NCBI GenBank assembly: GCA_021779535.1
Contig: JAJYAM010000004.1
Coordinates: 1-64,000, forward strand
Length of the DNA: 64,000 nucleotides
DNA from: Pseudomonadota bacterium
GTDB lineage: Bacteria; Pseudomonadota; Gammaproteobacteria; Steroidobacterales; Steroidobacteraceae
Direction of reading: 5' to 3'
Position numbers and translations under genes: made by a program. Below the pieces are notes generated by a model that saw only the letters and a list, made by a program, of their open reading frames with translations, was not told the DNA's origin and ran no database searches. The first letter of the stretch is position 1, and each line of letters begins with the position of its first letter. Shown one piece after another: positions 40,902 through 49,147 of this stretch.

Positions 40902-41833
40902 CTCGGCACCTCGACGCCGCGGCGCTGCGGGCGATACAGGATCTGCGACGGATCCTCGCGCAACGACTGCGACAGGTCGCGCATTTGGCGGGCCGCGTCG
41001 CGACTTTCACGAACCAACGCATCGAATTGGGGCAACCCGTCGCGCGTGAAGCGGGTCAGCGCCGGACCGTTCGCGGCGACTAGCTGATCCAGCCGCCGGG
41101 TGGTGTCCGCGAGGTTGTCCGCAACCTCGGCGACGTGCTTCATCGTGGCGTCGATCTGCGGCGCGGACCGCTGCGAGATCGTCCGCAGCTGCACCGCGGC
41201 CGCATCCACCGCCTCGGTCGACGTGCGCACCTGCTGGACCAGCCGCTGGACGTCCCGGATCGTGGCCGGCAGCCGCTCGCTCGCGAGCTTCGCATTGTCG
41301 ATCGTGACGCGCAGCGCGGCCACGTTGTGATCGCTGAACACCTGGTTCAGGCGGTCGACGAGCTCGACCGCGTGCGTCGTCAGTGCCGGAAGGCTGCCGA
41401 GCAACACGTCGAAATCCGACGGTGCCGACTGGATCACCGGATGGTGCAGCCCTTGCGCCAAAGGCCGCGGCGGGCCCGCGCGGGGATTCTGCTCGAGGTC
41501 GATGAACAGCAGCCCGGTGACGCCTTGCAGGCTGAGCGAGGCGCGCGTGCGGCTGTCGATCGGCGCCGTCGAATCGATGTCGGCGACCACCCGGACGCGC
41601 TTCGGATGGGACGGGTCCAGCGTGATTCGCGCGACCTTGCCGACGTCGACCCCGAGGTAGCGCACGGGGCTGCCCTTGGTCAAGCCGCTGACCGAACCCT
41701 CGAAATAGATCTCGTAGCGCGCAGTGGCGCGCCGGTCGCCACGCTCGGCGTACCAGAACACGAAACCCGTCGCGAGCGCGGCGATCAACAGCACGAACGC
41801 GCCGACGGCGACGTAATTCGCGTCCCTATCCAT
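40898..41833 (-). CDS. MCE-domain protein (MlaD-like)
   Basis: A 311-residue protein with one N-terminal membrane helix (about 8-28), an MCE domain (YEIYFEGSVSGLTKGSPVRY followed by LGVDVGKVARI, to about residue 120) and a long helical C-terminal region (150-290). MCE proteins form the periplasmic lipid-carrying ring of Mla-type transporters. The C-terminal helices are longer than in E. coli MlaD and more like PqiB/Mce proteins. Overlaps the ATPase gene at its start. Confidence 0.88.
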   Translation of the reverse strand: MDRDANYVAVGAFVLLIAALATGFVFWYAERGDRRATARYEIYFEGSVSGLTKGSPVRYLGVDVGKVARITLDPSHPKRVRVVADIDSTAPIDSRTRASLSLQGVTGLLFIDLEQNPRAGPPRPLAQGLHHPVIQSAPSDFDVLLGSLPALTTHAVELVDRLNQVFSDHNVAALRVTIDNAKLASERLPATIRDVQRLVQQVRTSTEAVDAAAVQLRTISQRSAPQIDATMKHVAEVADNLADTTRRLDQLVAANGPALTRFTRDGLPQFDALVRESRDAARQMRDLSQSLREDPSQILYRPQRRGVEVPR

Positions 41834-42602
41834 TGCGCCCCTCTCGCGACGCGCGGGCCCTCGGACCGTGAAAGTAGGCCTGGATCCACGGATGCGGGTT
41901 CTCGACGATCCGGTCGAGCGTTCCGCTCGCCATCTTCCCGTCGAGGATCACGCCGACCCGGCCGCAGGTCCGAAACAGCGTGTCCAAGTCGTGCGTGATC
42001 ATGACGACGGTCAAGTCCAGTTGCGAATGCAGATACAACAGTAGCTCATCGAACGCCGCCGCGGAAATCGGATCGAGACCCGCGGTCGGCTCGTCGAGGA
42101 ACAGGAGTTCCGGCTCGAGCGCGAGGGCGCGCGCGAGCGCCGCCCGTTTCGTCATCCCGCCGGAGAGCTGCGAGGGGTATTTGCCGGCGGCGTCGGGCGG
42201 GAGACCGGCCATCGCGAGGCACAGACGGGATTGCTCGTCGAGCGCCGCCCGGGCGAGCCGCCGGTACTCCCGCAGCGGCAGTTGCACGTTCTCGGCGACG
42301 GTCAGCGAGCCGATCAACGCGCCGTTCTGGAAGGTGACGCCGAACCGCTGCACGACGTCGGAACGCTCGGCGCGCGACATCGCGCCGACTTCGCGCCCGT
42401 ACAATTCGACGCGGCCGGCGGTGGGCGGGTGCAGACCGAGGATCGTCCGCAGCAACACCGATTTTCCGGTACCCGAGCCACCGACGATCCCGAAGATCTC
42501 GCGCGCGCCCACTTCCATCTCGAGACCGTCGTGAACGACCTGGCCGGCGAAGCGGTTCACGAGCCCGCGCACGCGAATCACCGTTTCCGCGGCGTCGAAC
42601 AT
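41826..42602 (-). CDS. ABC transporter ATPase (MlaF-like)
   Basis: A 258-residue ATPase: Walker A GGSGTGKSVLLRTI, the signature LSGGMTKRAALARAL, Walker B ELLFLDEPTAGLDP and H-loop MITHDLDTL. The MTKR after the signature and FQNGALIGSLTVAENV are typical of MlaF/Ttg2A. The ATG at 42602 is used; a TTG at 42608 overlapping the permease stop is an alternative. It powers phospholipid movement together with the permease and MCE proteins. Confidence 0.92.
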   Translation of the reverse strand: MFDAAETVIRVRGLVNRFAGQVVHDGLEMEVGAREIFGIVGGSGTGKSVLLRTILGLHPPTAGRVELYGREVGAMSRAERSDVVQRFGVTFQNGALIGSLTVAENVQLPLREYRRLARAALDEQSRLCLAMAGLPPDAAGKYPSQLSGGMTKRAALARALALEPELLFLDEPTAGLDPISAAAFDELLLYLHSQLDLTVVMITHDLDTLFRTCGRVGVILDGKMASGTLDRIVENPHPWIQAYFHGPRARASREGRNG

Positions 42603-42604
42603 CG

Positions 42605-43720
42605 TCAAAAGCCCAGCCGCACGAACAGCACCGCGAACAAGGCATCGGCGAGGATCACGAAGAAGATCGATTGGACGACCGCGATCGTCGTCTGCCGGCC
42701 GAGTTCGCGCGGCGATTCGCGCACGCGCATCCCGCGATAGGTGCCGACGACCGCGATCAGGACCGCGAACACGGGTGCCTTGATCAACCCCGCCCAGAAC
42801 GTGGTCGGCGCGATCGCGGCGCGCAGCCGGTCCGCGAATTGCGGCCAGGAGATGTGCGCTTGATAGTGCGCGAGCAATCCGCCGCCGAGCAGGCCGGTCG
42901 CGTCGGCGATCACCGTGAGCAGCGGCAATGCGATCGTCAGCGCGAGGATCCGGGGCACGACCAGCAGCTCGACCGGGTCCATGCCCATCGCCCGCAGCGC
43001 GTCGATCTCCTCGTTGAGCTGCATCGCACCGATCTCGGCCGCGAAGGCGCTGCCCGAGCGGCCGGCGACGATGATCGCGGTCAGCAGCACCCCCATTTCG
43101 CGGAGCACGGCGATCGCGATCAGATCGACGACGAAGATCTCGGCGCCGAACAGCCGCAGCTGCTGCGATCCCAGGTAGGCGACGATCACGCTGATCAAGA
43201 ACGCGATCAGGCAGACGATCGGGATCGCGGTGACGCCGGTCTCATGGACGTGCCGCGTGAGCGACGGCAATCGCCACGACCGCGGCCGGCGAACGGCGCG
43301 CACGAGCACCGCGACGATGCGACCGACGAACGATGCGAACTCGCGCGCCTCATCGCCCCGGGAGAGCACCCAGCGGCCGAGCCTGGCCAGCGCGCCGTTC
43401 GGACCTGCGTCGTCCGCGGGGATCCCGGTGCGGGCGCGGTCGCGCAAGGCCTCGAGGAAGACGACGTGCCGCGGCGGCGAGACGTGCTGGATCCGCACTC
43501 GTCCGCCCCCGATCGCTTCGAGTCGCATGAGCAGTGCCCACGCGGGCCCGATCCCCGGCGACTCGGCCGCGGACCAGTCGCAAGTCAACGTGCCGGCGAG
43601 CGACGGCGGCAAGTCCCCGAGCCGGATCTGGACCTCGGCGAGCGCGCGGGCCGACCAATCGCCCGCGATCCGCAGATGCCAGTCGTCGCCGCCGCCGTCG
43701 AGCGCCAACGAACTCGGCAT
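42605..43720 (-). CDS. STAS-MlaE fusion permease
   Basis: A 371-residue protein. Residues 1-105 form a STAS-like domain (WHLRIAGDWSARALAEVQIR), the job of the separate MlaB in E. coli. Residues 150-371 are the MlaE permease with five to six helices, VTAIPIVCLIAFLISVIVAY, LREMGVLLTAIIVAGRSGSA and the conserved EEIDALRAMGMDP. The fusion removes the need for a separate mlaB. It is second in the operon, seven bases after the CDGSH gene. Confidence 0.92.
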   Translation of the reverse strand: MPSSLALDGGGDDWHLRIAGDWSARALAEVQIRLGDLPPSLAGTLTCDWSAAESPGIGPAWALLMRLEAIGGGRVRIQHVSPPRHVVFLEALRDRARTGIPADDAGPNGALARLGRWVLSRGDEAREFASFVGRIVAVLVRAVRRPRSWRLPSLTRHVHETGVTAIPIVCLIAFLISVIVAYLGSQQLRLFGAEIFVVDLIAIAVLREMGVLLTAIIVAGRSGSAFAAEIGAMQLNEEIDALRAMGMDPVELLVVPRILALTIALPLLTVIADATGLLGGGLLAHYQAHISWPQFADRLRAAIAPTTFWAGLIKAPVFAVLIAVVGTYRGMRVRESPRELGRQTTIAVVQSIFFVILADALFAVLFVRLGF

Positions 43721-43727
43721 CGCCGGA

Positions 43728-43961
43728 TCAGCCGGTCGACGGCGCCGCGGTCTTCTTGTGCGAGCCGTCGCAGAACGGCGGAGTCGCCGTGCGCTTGCAG
43801 GCGCAGAACCATACGCGCAGGTCGGCGCCCGCCTGGTGCTTCATCGGCGTGAACTCGGTGCCCTTGTGCGAACCGTCGCAAAACGGTTGCCGCGCGCTCT
43901 TGCCGCATCGGCACCACCAGTAGGTCTCTCCGGCCTTGACGTCGACCGCTATCGGTTCCAT
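43728..43961 (-). CDS. Double CDGSH-type iron-sulfur protein
   Basis: A 77-residue protein with two CDGSH modules: CRCGKSARQPFCDGSH and CACKRTATPPFCDGSH, each the C-x-C-x2-(S/T)-x3-P-x-C-D-G-S-H pattern that holds a [2Fe-2S] cluster with three Cys and one His. It is cytoplasmic and redox or electron-transfer in nature; the partner is unknown. It is first in the same direction as the lipid-transport operon, seven bases before the permease. A -10-like TGATAAGAT lies shortly upstream. Confidence 0.92.
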   Translation of the reverse strand: MEPIAVDVKAGETYWWCRCGKSARQPFCDGSHKGTEFTPMKHQAGADLRVWFCACKRTATPPFCDGSHKKTAAPSTG

Positions 43962-44040
43962 CAGCGGATCTTATCAGGCATGGGGATTCGTGTCGCCGCC
44001 ATTGCCCCGGGCGCACCGCGGCCGTAAGGTCGGGCACGCG

Positions 44041-46023
44041 ATGCGCGCGGACCCACTGCTGCAGATCCTGATCCTCCTGACGGCCTCGGTGGGAGTGGTC
44101 GCGCTCGTTCGTCGCATGGCCCTGCCCGCGATCCTCGGCTATCTGCTGGTCGGCGCGGCGCTCGGACCGCACGCCCTCGCACTGGTCGACGACACCGCGA
44201 CGACGCGGCTGCTCGCCGAGTTCGGCATCACGTTCCTGTTGTTCACGCTCGGCCTGGAGTTCTCGAGGCCCCGGCTGGTCGCGATGCGCGCCGAGGTCTT
44301 CGGCGTCGGCGGGCTGCAGGTGTTGCTCACCGCGGGCATCGTCGCCGGAATCGGCATCGCCGGATTCGGGATCGCGCCCGCGACCGCGATCGTCATGGGC
44401 GGCGCGATCGCGATGTCCTCGACGGCGATCATCGTCGCGCAACTCACCGAGCAGTCCGAAAACAACCGGTCGCACGGCCGGCTCGCGGTCGCGATCTGCC
44501 TGTTCCAGGATCTCGCGTTCACCCTGCTGCTCGCACTCGAATCGTCGTTGCGCGACGGCGGCCACCCGGGCGGTGCGCGCCGGGTCGCCGAATCGATCGC
44601 GTTCGCGGCGCTCGCGCTCGCGCTCGTGCTCGCGGCGGGACGCTGGCTGCTGCGTCCGCTGTTCCATGCGATCGCGTCGGTGCGCTCGACGGAACTGTTC
44701 GCATTGACCGCCCTGTTGGTGGTGCTCGCGGCCGCGTGGGCGACCCGCGCCGCGGGCCTGTCGCTCGCGCTCGGCGGTTTCCTGGCCGGGATGATGCTCG
44801 CCGAAACCGAGTTCCGTCACCAGGTCGAGGCATCGATCCGATCGTATCGCGACGCGCTGGTCGGATTGTTCTTCATCGGCGTCGGCATGCTGCTCGACGG
44901 TCGGCTGCTGATGCGCGACTGGACGCTCGTCGCCGGCTTGCTGGCCGGCGTGCTGGTGCTGAAAACCGGCGTGATCGCGCTGGTCGCGCGGCGCGCCGCC
45001 CGGAGCTGGTCGAAGGCGTTGCGCACCGGCATCGTCGCCGCCCAGGGCGGGGAATTCGGGTTCGCGCTGCTGACGCTCCTGCTGCAACACCGGCTGCTCT
45101 CGCCCGCGGTCGCGCAGCCGCTGCTCGCCGCGACGGTATCGAGCATGCTGCTCGCGCCGTTGTTGATCCGCCACAATCGCCGGATCGCCGGCGCGCTGCT
45201 CGGTCGGTTCGATTCGGCGGGACCCGAGATCGCGATGGAGACGCGTGCGACCTTCGCGGTCGCCGAGCGCGAGCACGTGCTGATCTGCGGATTCGGGCGG
45301 GTAGGCCAGAACGTTTCGCGGGTGCTCGAGCGGCGCGGTTTCGAGTACCTCGCGCTCGAGGTCGATCCGCGGCGGATCCGATCGGCCCGGCAAGCCGGCG
45401 ATCCCGTCGTCTTCGGAGATGCCGCGCAGGTCGAGGTCCTGCGCAGCGTCGGCGCGATGCGCGCGAGCTGCGTCGTCGTGACGTTCGCGAATCCGCCGGT
45501 CGCGTTGCGGGTGGTGCGCGCGATGCGCTCGCTGCGCACCGACGTGCCGGTCCTGGTACGCACGCCCGACGATTCGCATCTCGAGGAACTGCAGGCCGCG
45601 GGCGCGACCGAAGTCGTCCCGGAGACCTTCGAGGCGAGTTTGATGCTCGCGTCGCACTTGTTGTTGTTGCTGAAGGAACCGGTCTCGCGAGTGGTCCGGA
45701 CGATCGACGAGATCCGCAAGCACCGCTACGCGCTGCTGCGCGAAGTCCTGCCCGACGAGGCCCCGCCGGTCGGCCGCCACGGCGAACGGCCCGGCAAGCG
45801 CCTGCACAGCGTCGTGCTGCCGCCGCACGCCTGGGCCGTCGGCAGGACCGTGGAGGCGCTCGCCGCGCGCGGCTCGACGGCGCGCGTACGGGCGATCCGC
45901 CGCGACCGCATCGTCGGACGCGACCCCGAAGCCGGGACGGTCTTCAAGTCGGGCGACGTCGTGATGCTCCATGGGACGCCCGAGGCGATCGAACGCTCCG
46001 AGCGCCTGCTGCTCGCCGGCTGA
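44041..46023 (+). CDS. CPA2 cation:proton antiporter with RCK domains (Kef/YbaL-like)
   Basis: A 660-residue protein. About residues 5-385 form a bundle of 12 or so membrane helices of the Na+/H+ exchanger fold (LGYLLVGAALGPHALALV, ITFLLFTLGLEFSRPRL). An RCK-N (TrkA-N) domain follows with the NAD fold HVLICGFGRVGQNVSRVLER (about 410-530), then an RCK-C domain (about 575-660). Such proteins export K+ and are gated by nucleotides or thiols. ATG at 44041 gives the usual N-terminus. It is divergent from the CDGSH gene. Confidence 0.9.
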   Translation: MRADPLLQILILLTASVGVVALVRRMALPAILGYLLVGAALGPHALALVDDTATTRLLAEFGITFLLFTLGLEFSRPRLVAMRAEVFGVGGLQVLLTAGIVAGIGIAGFGIAPATAIVMGGAIAMSSTAIIVAQLTEQSENNRSHGRLAVAICLFQDLAFTLLLALESSLRDGGHPGGARRVAESIAFAALALALVLAAGRWLLRPLFHAIASVRSTELFALTALLVVLAAAWATRAAGLSLALGGFLAGMMLAETEFRHQVEASIRSYRDALVGLFFIGVGMLLDGRLLMRDWTLVAGLLAGVLVLKTGVIALVARRAARSWSKALRTGIVAAQGGEFGFALLTLLLQHRLLSPAVAQPLLAATVSSMLLAPLLIRHNRRIAGALLGRFDSAGPEIAMETRATFAVAEREHVLICGFGRVGQNVSRVLERRGFEYLALEVDPRRIRSARQAGDPVVFGDAAQVEVLRSVGAMRASCVVVTFANPPVALRVVRAMRSLRTDVPVLVRTPDDSHLEELQAAGATEVVPETFEASLMLASHLLLLLKEPVSRVVRTIDEIRKHRYALLREVLPDEAPPVGRHGERPGKRLHSVVLPPHAWAVGRTVEALAARGSTARVRAIRRDRIVGRDPEAGTVFKSGDVVMLHGTPEAIERSERLLLAG

Positions 46024-46089
46024 GATTCGAAATTCGAGACGGAGTCGATGGTATTCGCATGAGCCCGGCCGGGACCCCCGGCATGGCCC

Positions 46090-46118
46090 TTTACAGGCGC
46101 TCCGCGCCATCGCATAGT
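46090..46118 (+). promoter_or_regulatory. Promoter of the c-di-GMP riboswitch transcript
   Basis: TTTACA (46090-46095) and CATAGT (46113-46118) are separated by 17 bases (5 of 6 and 4 of 6 matches to -35 and -10 hexamers). The predicted start is near 46125, at the base of the riboswitch P1 stem, which supports both assignments. The gap 46024-46321 therefore holds a promoter, an RNA switch and a hairpin. Confidence 0.6.
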
Positions 46119-46123
46119 GAAAC

Positions 46124-46220
46124 CACTGTTCAAGGGCAAACCCGCTGAAAGGCGGGGACGCAAAGCCACCGGTCTACCGGACGCCCCACGGGGCGCCCCA
46201 CGACAGCGGAGCCGCCAGTG
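46124..46220 (+). ncRNA. Cyclic di-GMP-I (GEMM-I) riboswitch
   Basis: The conserved core is present in order: AAGGGCAAACC (46132 on), a P2 stem CCCGCT closed by a GAAA tetraloop and GGCGGG (46141-46156), GGGACGCAAAGCC (to 46167), a P3 arm beginning CCGGTCTACC with an internal GC hairpin (46182-46195), and ACGACAGCGGAGCCGCC closing the core. P1 pairs CACTG (46124-46128) with CAGTG (46216-46220). It lies about 100 bases before the FAD-linked oxidase. Whether binding turns the gene on or off is not evident. Confidence 0.9.
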
Positions 46221-46281
46221 CCTTCGATCGTCGCGCCCACGCGCTCCGGCGTCGGGACTCGCGCGCCCGGAACAGCCGGAA

Positions 46282-46298
46282 GCCGCTCCGAGAGCGGC
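46282..46298 (+). promoter_or_regulatory. Hairpin between riboswitch and oxidase gene (possible expression platform)
   Basis: GCCGCTC (46282-46288) and GAGCGGC (46292-46298) form a perfect 7-base stem with a 3-base loop, ending ten bases before the GAGGG ribosome site (46308-46312). There is no T-run after it, so a simple intrinsic terminator is unlikely. Confidence 0.4.
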
Positions 46299-46321
46299 CC
46301 GACTGCCGAGGGATGATCGAA

Positions 46322-47680
46322 ATGGCATTGAATGGCACGCGCTTCCCGGGCGCGAGTCGGCCGGGCCTGCAGCGCCGACCGCGCATCACCGTTCGACCCC
46401 GGACCGTCGAGGATGTCGCCGCGATCCTCGTGAATCCAAAAGCGCATCCTTCGCCGGTGCGCCCGATCGGGGCCGATTACTCGATCACGCGCTGTGCGAA
46501 CACCGACGGCGGCACCGCACTGCACCTGGATGCGTTCGACAAGATCCTGGGATACGACGAAGGTTGCGTCCGGGTACAAGCCGGGGTGCGCGTCGCGGCC
46601 CTGGTACGGGCGCTCGCCGAGCGCGGGCTCGAGTTGCCGCTGACCCCGGAGATCGGCAACATGTCGGTCGGCGCGCTCGCCGTGTCGACGCTGCCGCAGC
46701 CGTCCTATCGCGAGGACTGCGCGCAGATGGCTGCCTGCGTGACCGAGATCAAGCTGGTCACGCCCCAAGGCCGGCAAATCACGGTGACCGAGCGCGACCG
46801 CGATCTCATGCGCGTGTTGCGATCGAGTCACGGTCTGCTCGGCGTCGTGCACGAGGTGTCGCTGCGCGTCGAACCAGCGACGCCGGTCAAGATCGAGTAT
46901 CGCAACCATACCTTCGCGGAGTTCGCCGGGCGTTACGCGCGCATCGTCGAATCGCCCGGCGCACTGCGCTTTCACGTCGCGCCATTTTCCGACCGGGTCA
47001 CCGTCGAGCGACGCCTGCGCGACCCGGACGAGAGCGTCACGCGATCGGGGATCTGGCAGATCCGTCAGTCCGTGATGCGCAACGTGCTGCCGGCGTTCGG
47101 CTCTTCGATCGGCAGCGTGCTCGCGACACCGGGCCTGCGCAGCGCGGTGCTCACGGGCGTGCACCGCGCGCTGCACGCGGCGCAGCCCCGCGCCGCGCGC
47201 GGCGTCGTGATGTACGCGCACGAATGGATGCGCGAGCTGCCCGCGGATCCGGCGAAGGCCCGCCATGCGTACAGTCTCTGGGCGTTTCCGCAGGCGGATT
47301 TCCCGAAGCTCCTCGAGGACTACGCCGCGTTCTGCAACGCCCACCAGAAGCGTTACCGGTACCGCTGCAACCTCGTCACCGTCGCGAGCCGCCTGCACCG
47401 CGACCGCAGCGCCTTGTTCAGTCCGAGCCACGCGGGCGACCGGGTCACGCTGGAGCCGTCGTCGCCGGGCGATCCGGGGTTCGAGGATTTCCTGATCGAC
47501 TTCAACGAGTTCGCGTCGAACGCCGGGGGCACGCCGACCCTCAACCAGACGCGCGCGCTCACGGTCGAGCAACTCACGAGGGCGCTCGGCGAGCGCGCCC
47601 GGCTGTTCGCCGCGCTGCGCCGCCGGACGGACCCGGCGAACCGGATGCGAAACAGCTACTTCGCGCAGCTGCTCGGCTGA
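46322..47680 (+). CDS. FAD-linked (arabinono-lactone oxidase-type) oxidoreductase
   Basis: A 452-residue protein. The N-terminal FAD-binding PCMH fold (about 20-200) shows RPRTVEDVAAILVNP, GADYSITRCANTDGG, VRVQAGVRVAALVRALAERG and HGLLGVVHEVSLRVE. The C-terminal half resembles D-arabinono-1,4-lactone oxidase-type proteins and ends DPANRMRNSYFAQLLG. The substrate is unknown. ATG at 46322 fits GAGGG nine bases upstream; an ATG at 46313 is too close to it. It is expressed from the c-di-GMP riboswitch leader, so its product is probably linked to the biofilm/motility state. Confidence 0.85.
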   Translation: MALNGTRFPGASRPGLQRRPRITVRPRTVEDVAAILVNPKAHPSPVRPIGADYSITRCANTDGGTALHLDAFDKILGYDEGCVRVQAGVRVAALVRALAERGLELPLTPEIGNMSVGALAVSTLPQPSYREDCAQMAACVTEIKLVTPQGRQITVTERDRDLMRVLRSSHGLLGVVHEVSLRVEPATPVKIEYRNHTFAEFAGRYARIVESPGALRFHVAPFSDRVTVERRLRDPDESVTRSGIWQIRQSVMRNVLPAFGSSIGSVLATPGLRSAVLTGVHRALHAAQPRAARGVVMYAHEWMRELPADPAKARHAYSLWAFPQADFPKLLEDYAAFCNAHQKRYRYRCNLVTVASRLHRDRSALFSPSHAGDRVTLEPSSPGDPGFEDFLIDFNEFASNAGGTPTLNQTRALTVEQLTRALGERARLFAALRRRTDPANRMRNSYFAQLLG

Positions 47681-47696
47681 GGGCCCGCCACCGCCC

Positions 47697-48179
47697 TCAC
47701 GCCTTGTCCTGCAGGTGCGCCTCGAGGAACCAGAGGTGCTTGTCCAGGCCTCGGGAGATGCCGGTGAACAGATCCGCGGTGTCCGCGTCGCCGAGTTCGG
47801 CGGTGGCTTCGATCGCGGCGCGCACCGACTTCCCGAACGCGGCCAGCTGGGTCGACAAGTAGTAGAGATGGTCCTTGCCGGAGGTGATGCTGAGCGGGTA
47901 GTTCTTGAGCCGGCTGCGCTTCGCGGCGACCGCGACGGTGCCCTCGGCGGTGCCGCCGAGCGCGGTGATCCGCTCGGCGATATCGTCGATTTGATCGAGC
48001 GCCGCATCCGAAATCTTGTCGAACAGCTCGTGCAGCGCGATGAAGCTCGGGCCCTTCACGTTCCAATGCGCCTGCTTGATCTGGCTCTGCAAGTCGATCG
48101 CATCGGCCAGCCGGTCGTTCAGGATCGCGATCACGTTGCGACGGGTCTTTTCGGGTAAGTCGATCTTCGTCTTGTACAT
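47697..48179 (-). CDS. dps: Dps-family DNA-protecting ferritin
   Basis: A 160-residue Dps-type protein that stores iron as dodecamers and protects DNA from peroxide. The ferroxidase residues are in QAHWNVKGPSFIALHELFDK (H38, H50, D54) and QIDDIAERI. ATG at 48179 with AGAGGA eight bases upstream. It has its own leader of about 90 bases after the ABC permease gene. An inverted GC repeat at about 48232-48259 in that gap could end the upstream operon. Confidence 0.9.
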   Translation of the reverse strand: MYKTKIDLPEKTRRNVIAILNDRLADAIDLQSQIKQAHWNVKGPSFIALHELFDKISDAALDQIDDIAERITALGGTAEGTVAVAAKRSRLKNYPLSITSGKDHLYYLSTQLAAFGKSVRAAIEATAELGDADTADLFTGISRGLDKHLWFLEAHLQDKA

Positions 48180-48268
48180 GCCGATATCCTCTGAACGTGG
48201 AAGAGAGCGTCAGGTTTCATTGTGCACGATCGAGCCCGCACGCACCAACGGCGCGGGTCGCCGGCCGC

Positions 48269-49147
48269 TCACGGGTCGACGTTGCGCACCCGCACGCGGA
48301 TCGCGACGCCGATCAGCACCGCGCCGACGGCGGCTCCGGCCCACGTCGCGGGCGCCGCGACGAACCGAAGCGGCGCGAGCAGTGCCCACACGCTCGCGGG
48401 CGCGGCCGCCCGCGATGCGCCGGGGAAGCCGAACGCGCCGAGGAGCGATCCCGAGAGATCGTGAAACGCGGTGGCCGGATAGCCGTCCACCAAGCGAATC
48501 GCGAGGATCCTCCCGACCCAGTTCGTTCCGAGCAGCACGCGTTCGACCCAGACCGCGGCCAGCGGAGGCAGGAGCGACCAGAGCACCGTCGCGCGGCGCA
48601 CCGACGCGGACACCAGCAGCAGCCAGCCGGCAACCGGCAAGAGCCAGATCGCGAGGGTCGCGATCAGGTAGAGCCACAAGGCTTGCAGCTGAAGCCACTG
48701 CCCCGGATGCCACATCGCGTTCCCGATCCACGCCCGCGCGCGCAGGGACACGATGAACGCGATCGCGAGCGTCGTCACGTCCGCAGCCGCGAAATAGATC
48801 AGCGGGATCGCGATCAGGCCGGTCGCGAGCTTCGCGATCACGGTCTGCGCATCGCCGATCGGAAGGGATTTCCAGAACAGGATGCTTCGATCGCGCCGGT
48901 CGGCGTTCAGGCAATCGAGCAGGTACCAGGACGAGTACGCCAGCATCACGAACAGGAACACGATCCCGAACCCGAACAGCAGCGCGCCGCCGAGCGCATC
49001 GGGGCCGGGCCGGGCGCCCGCGATGTCCACATCGACGTGACCGAAGGAGGCCGCGAGCACGAGCAGCCCTCCGATCACCGCCGGCAGGATCCATGCCGCG
49101 CGGTATTCCCAGAGTTCGCGGCGGATCAGCCACAGGAAGCGGATCAT
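48269..49147 (-). CDS. ABC-2 type transporter membrane protein
   Basis: A 292-residue integral membrane protein with six or so hydrophobic segments (AAWILPAVIGGLLVLAA, LLFGFGIVFLFVMLAY, IAIPLIYFAAADVTTLAIAF and more). The order ABC permease, ABC ATPase and GntR repressor is that of YtrA-type regulated exporters. The substrate is unknown; such systems are often induced by cell-envelope antibiotics. It overlaps the ATPase gene by four bases. Confidence 0.82.
   Translation of the reverse strand: MIRFLWLIRRELWEYRAAWILPAVIGGLLVLAASFGHVDVDIAGARPGPDALGGALLFGFGIVFLFVMLAYSSWYLLDCLNADRRDRSILFWKSLPIGDAQTVIAKLATGLIAIPLIYFAAADVTTLAIAFIVSLRARAWIGNAMWHPGQWLQLQALWLYLIATLAIWLLPVAGWLLLVSASVRRATVLWSLLPPLAAVWVERVLLGTNWVGRILAIRLVDGYPATAFHDLSGSLLGAFGFPGASRAAAPASVWALLAPLRFVAAPATWAGAAVGAVLIGVAIRVRVRNVDP

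Noticed and set aside
43585..46110. Very long minus-strand open frame opposite the antiporter gene
   Set aside because: Composition is Arg/Asp/Glu/Gln-rich as expected of antisense to a high-GC gene; the antiporter on the plus strand has full domain signatures.
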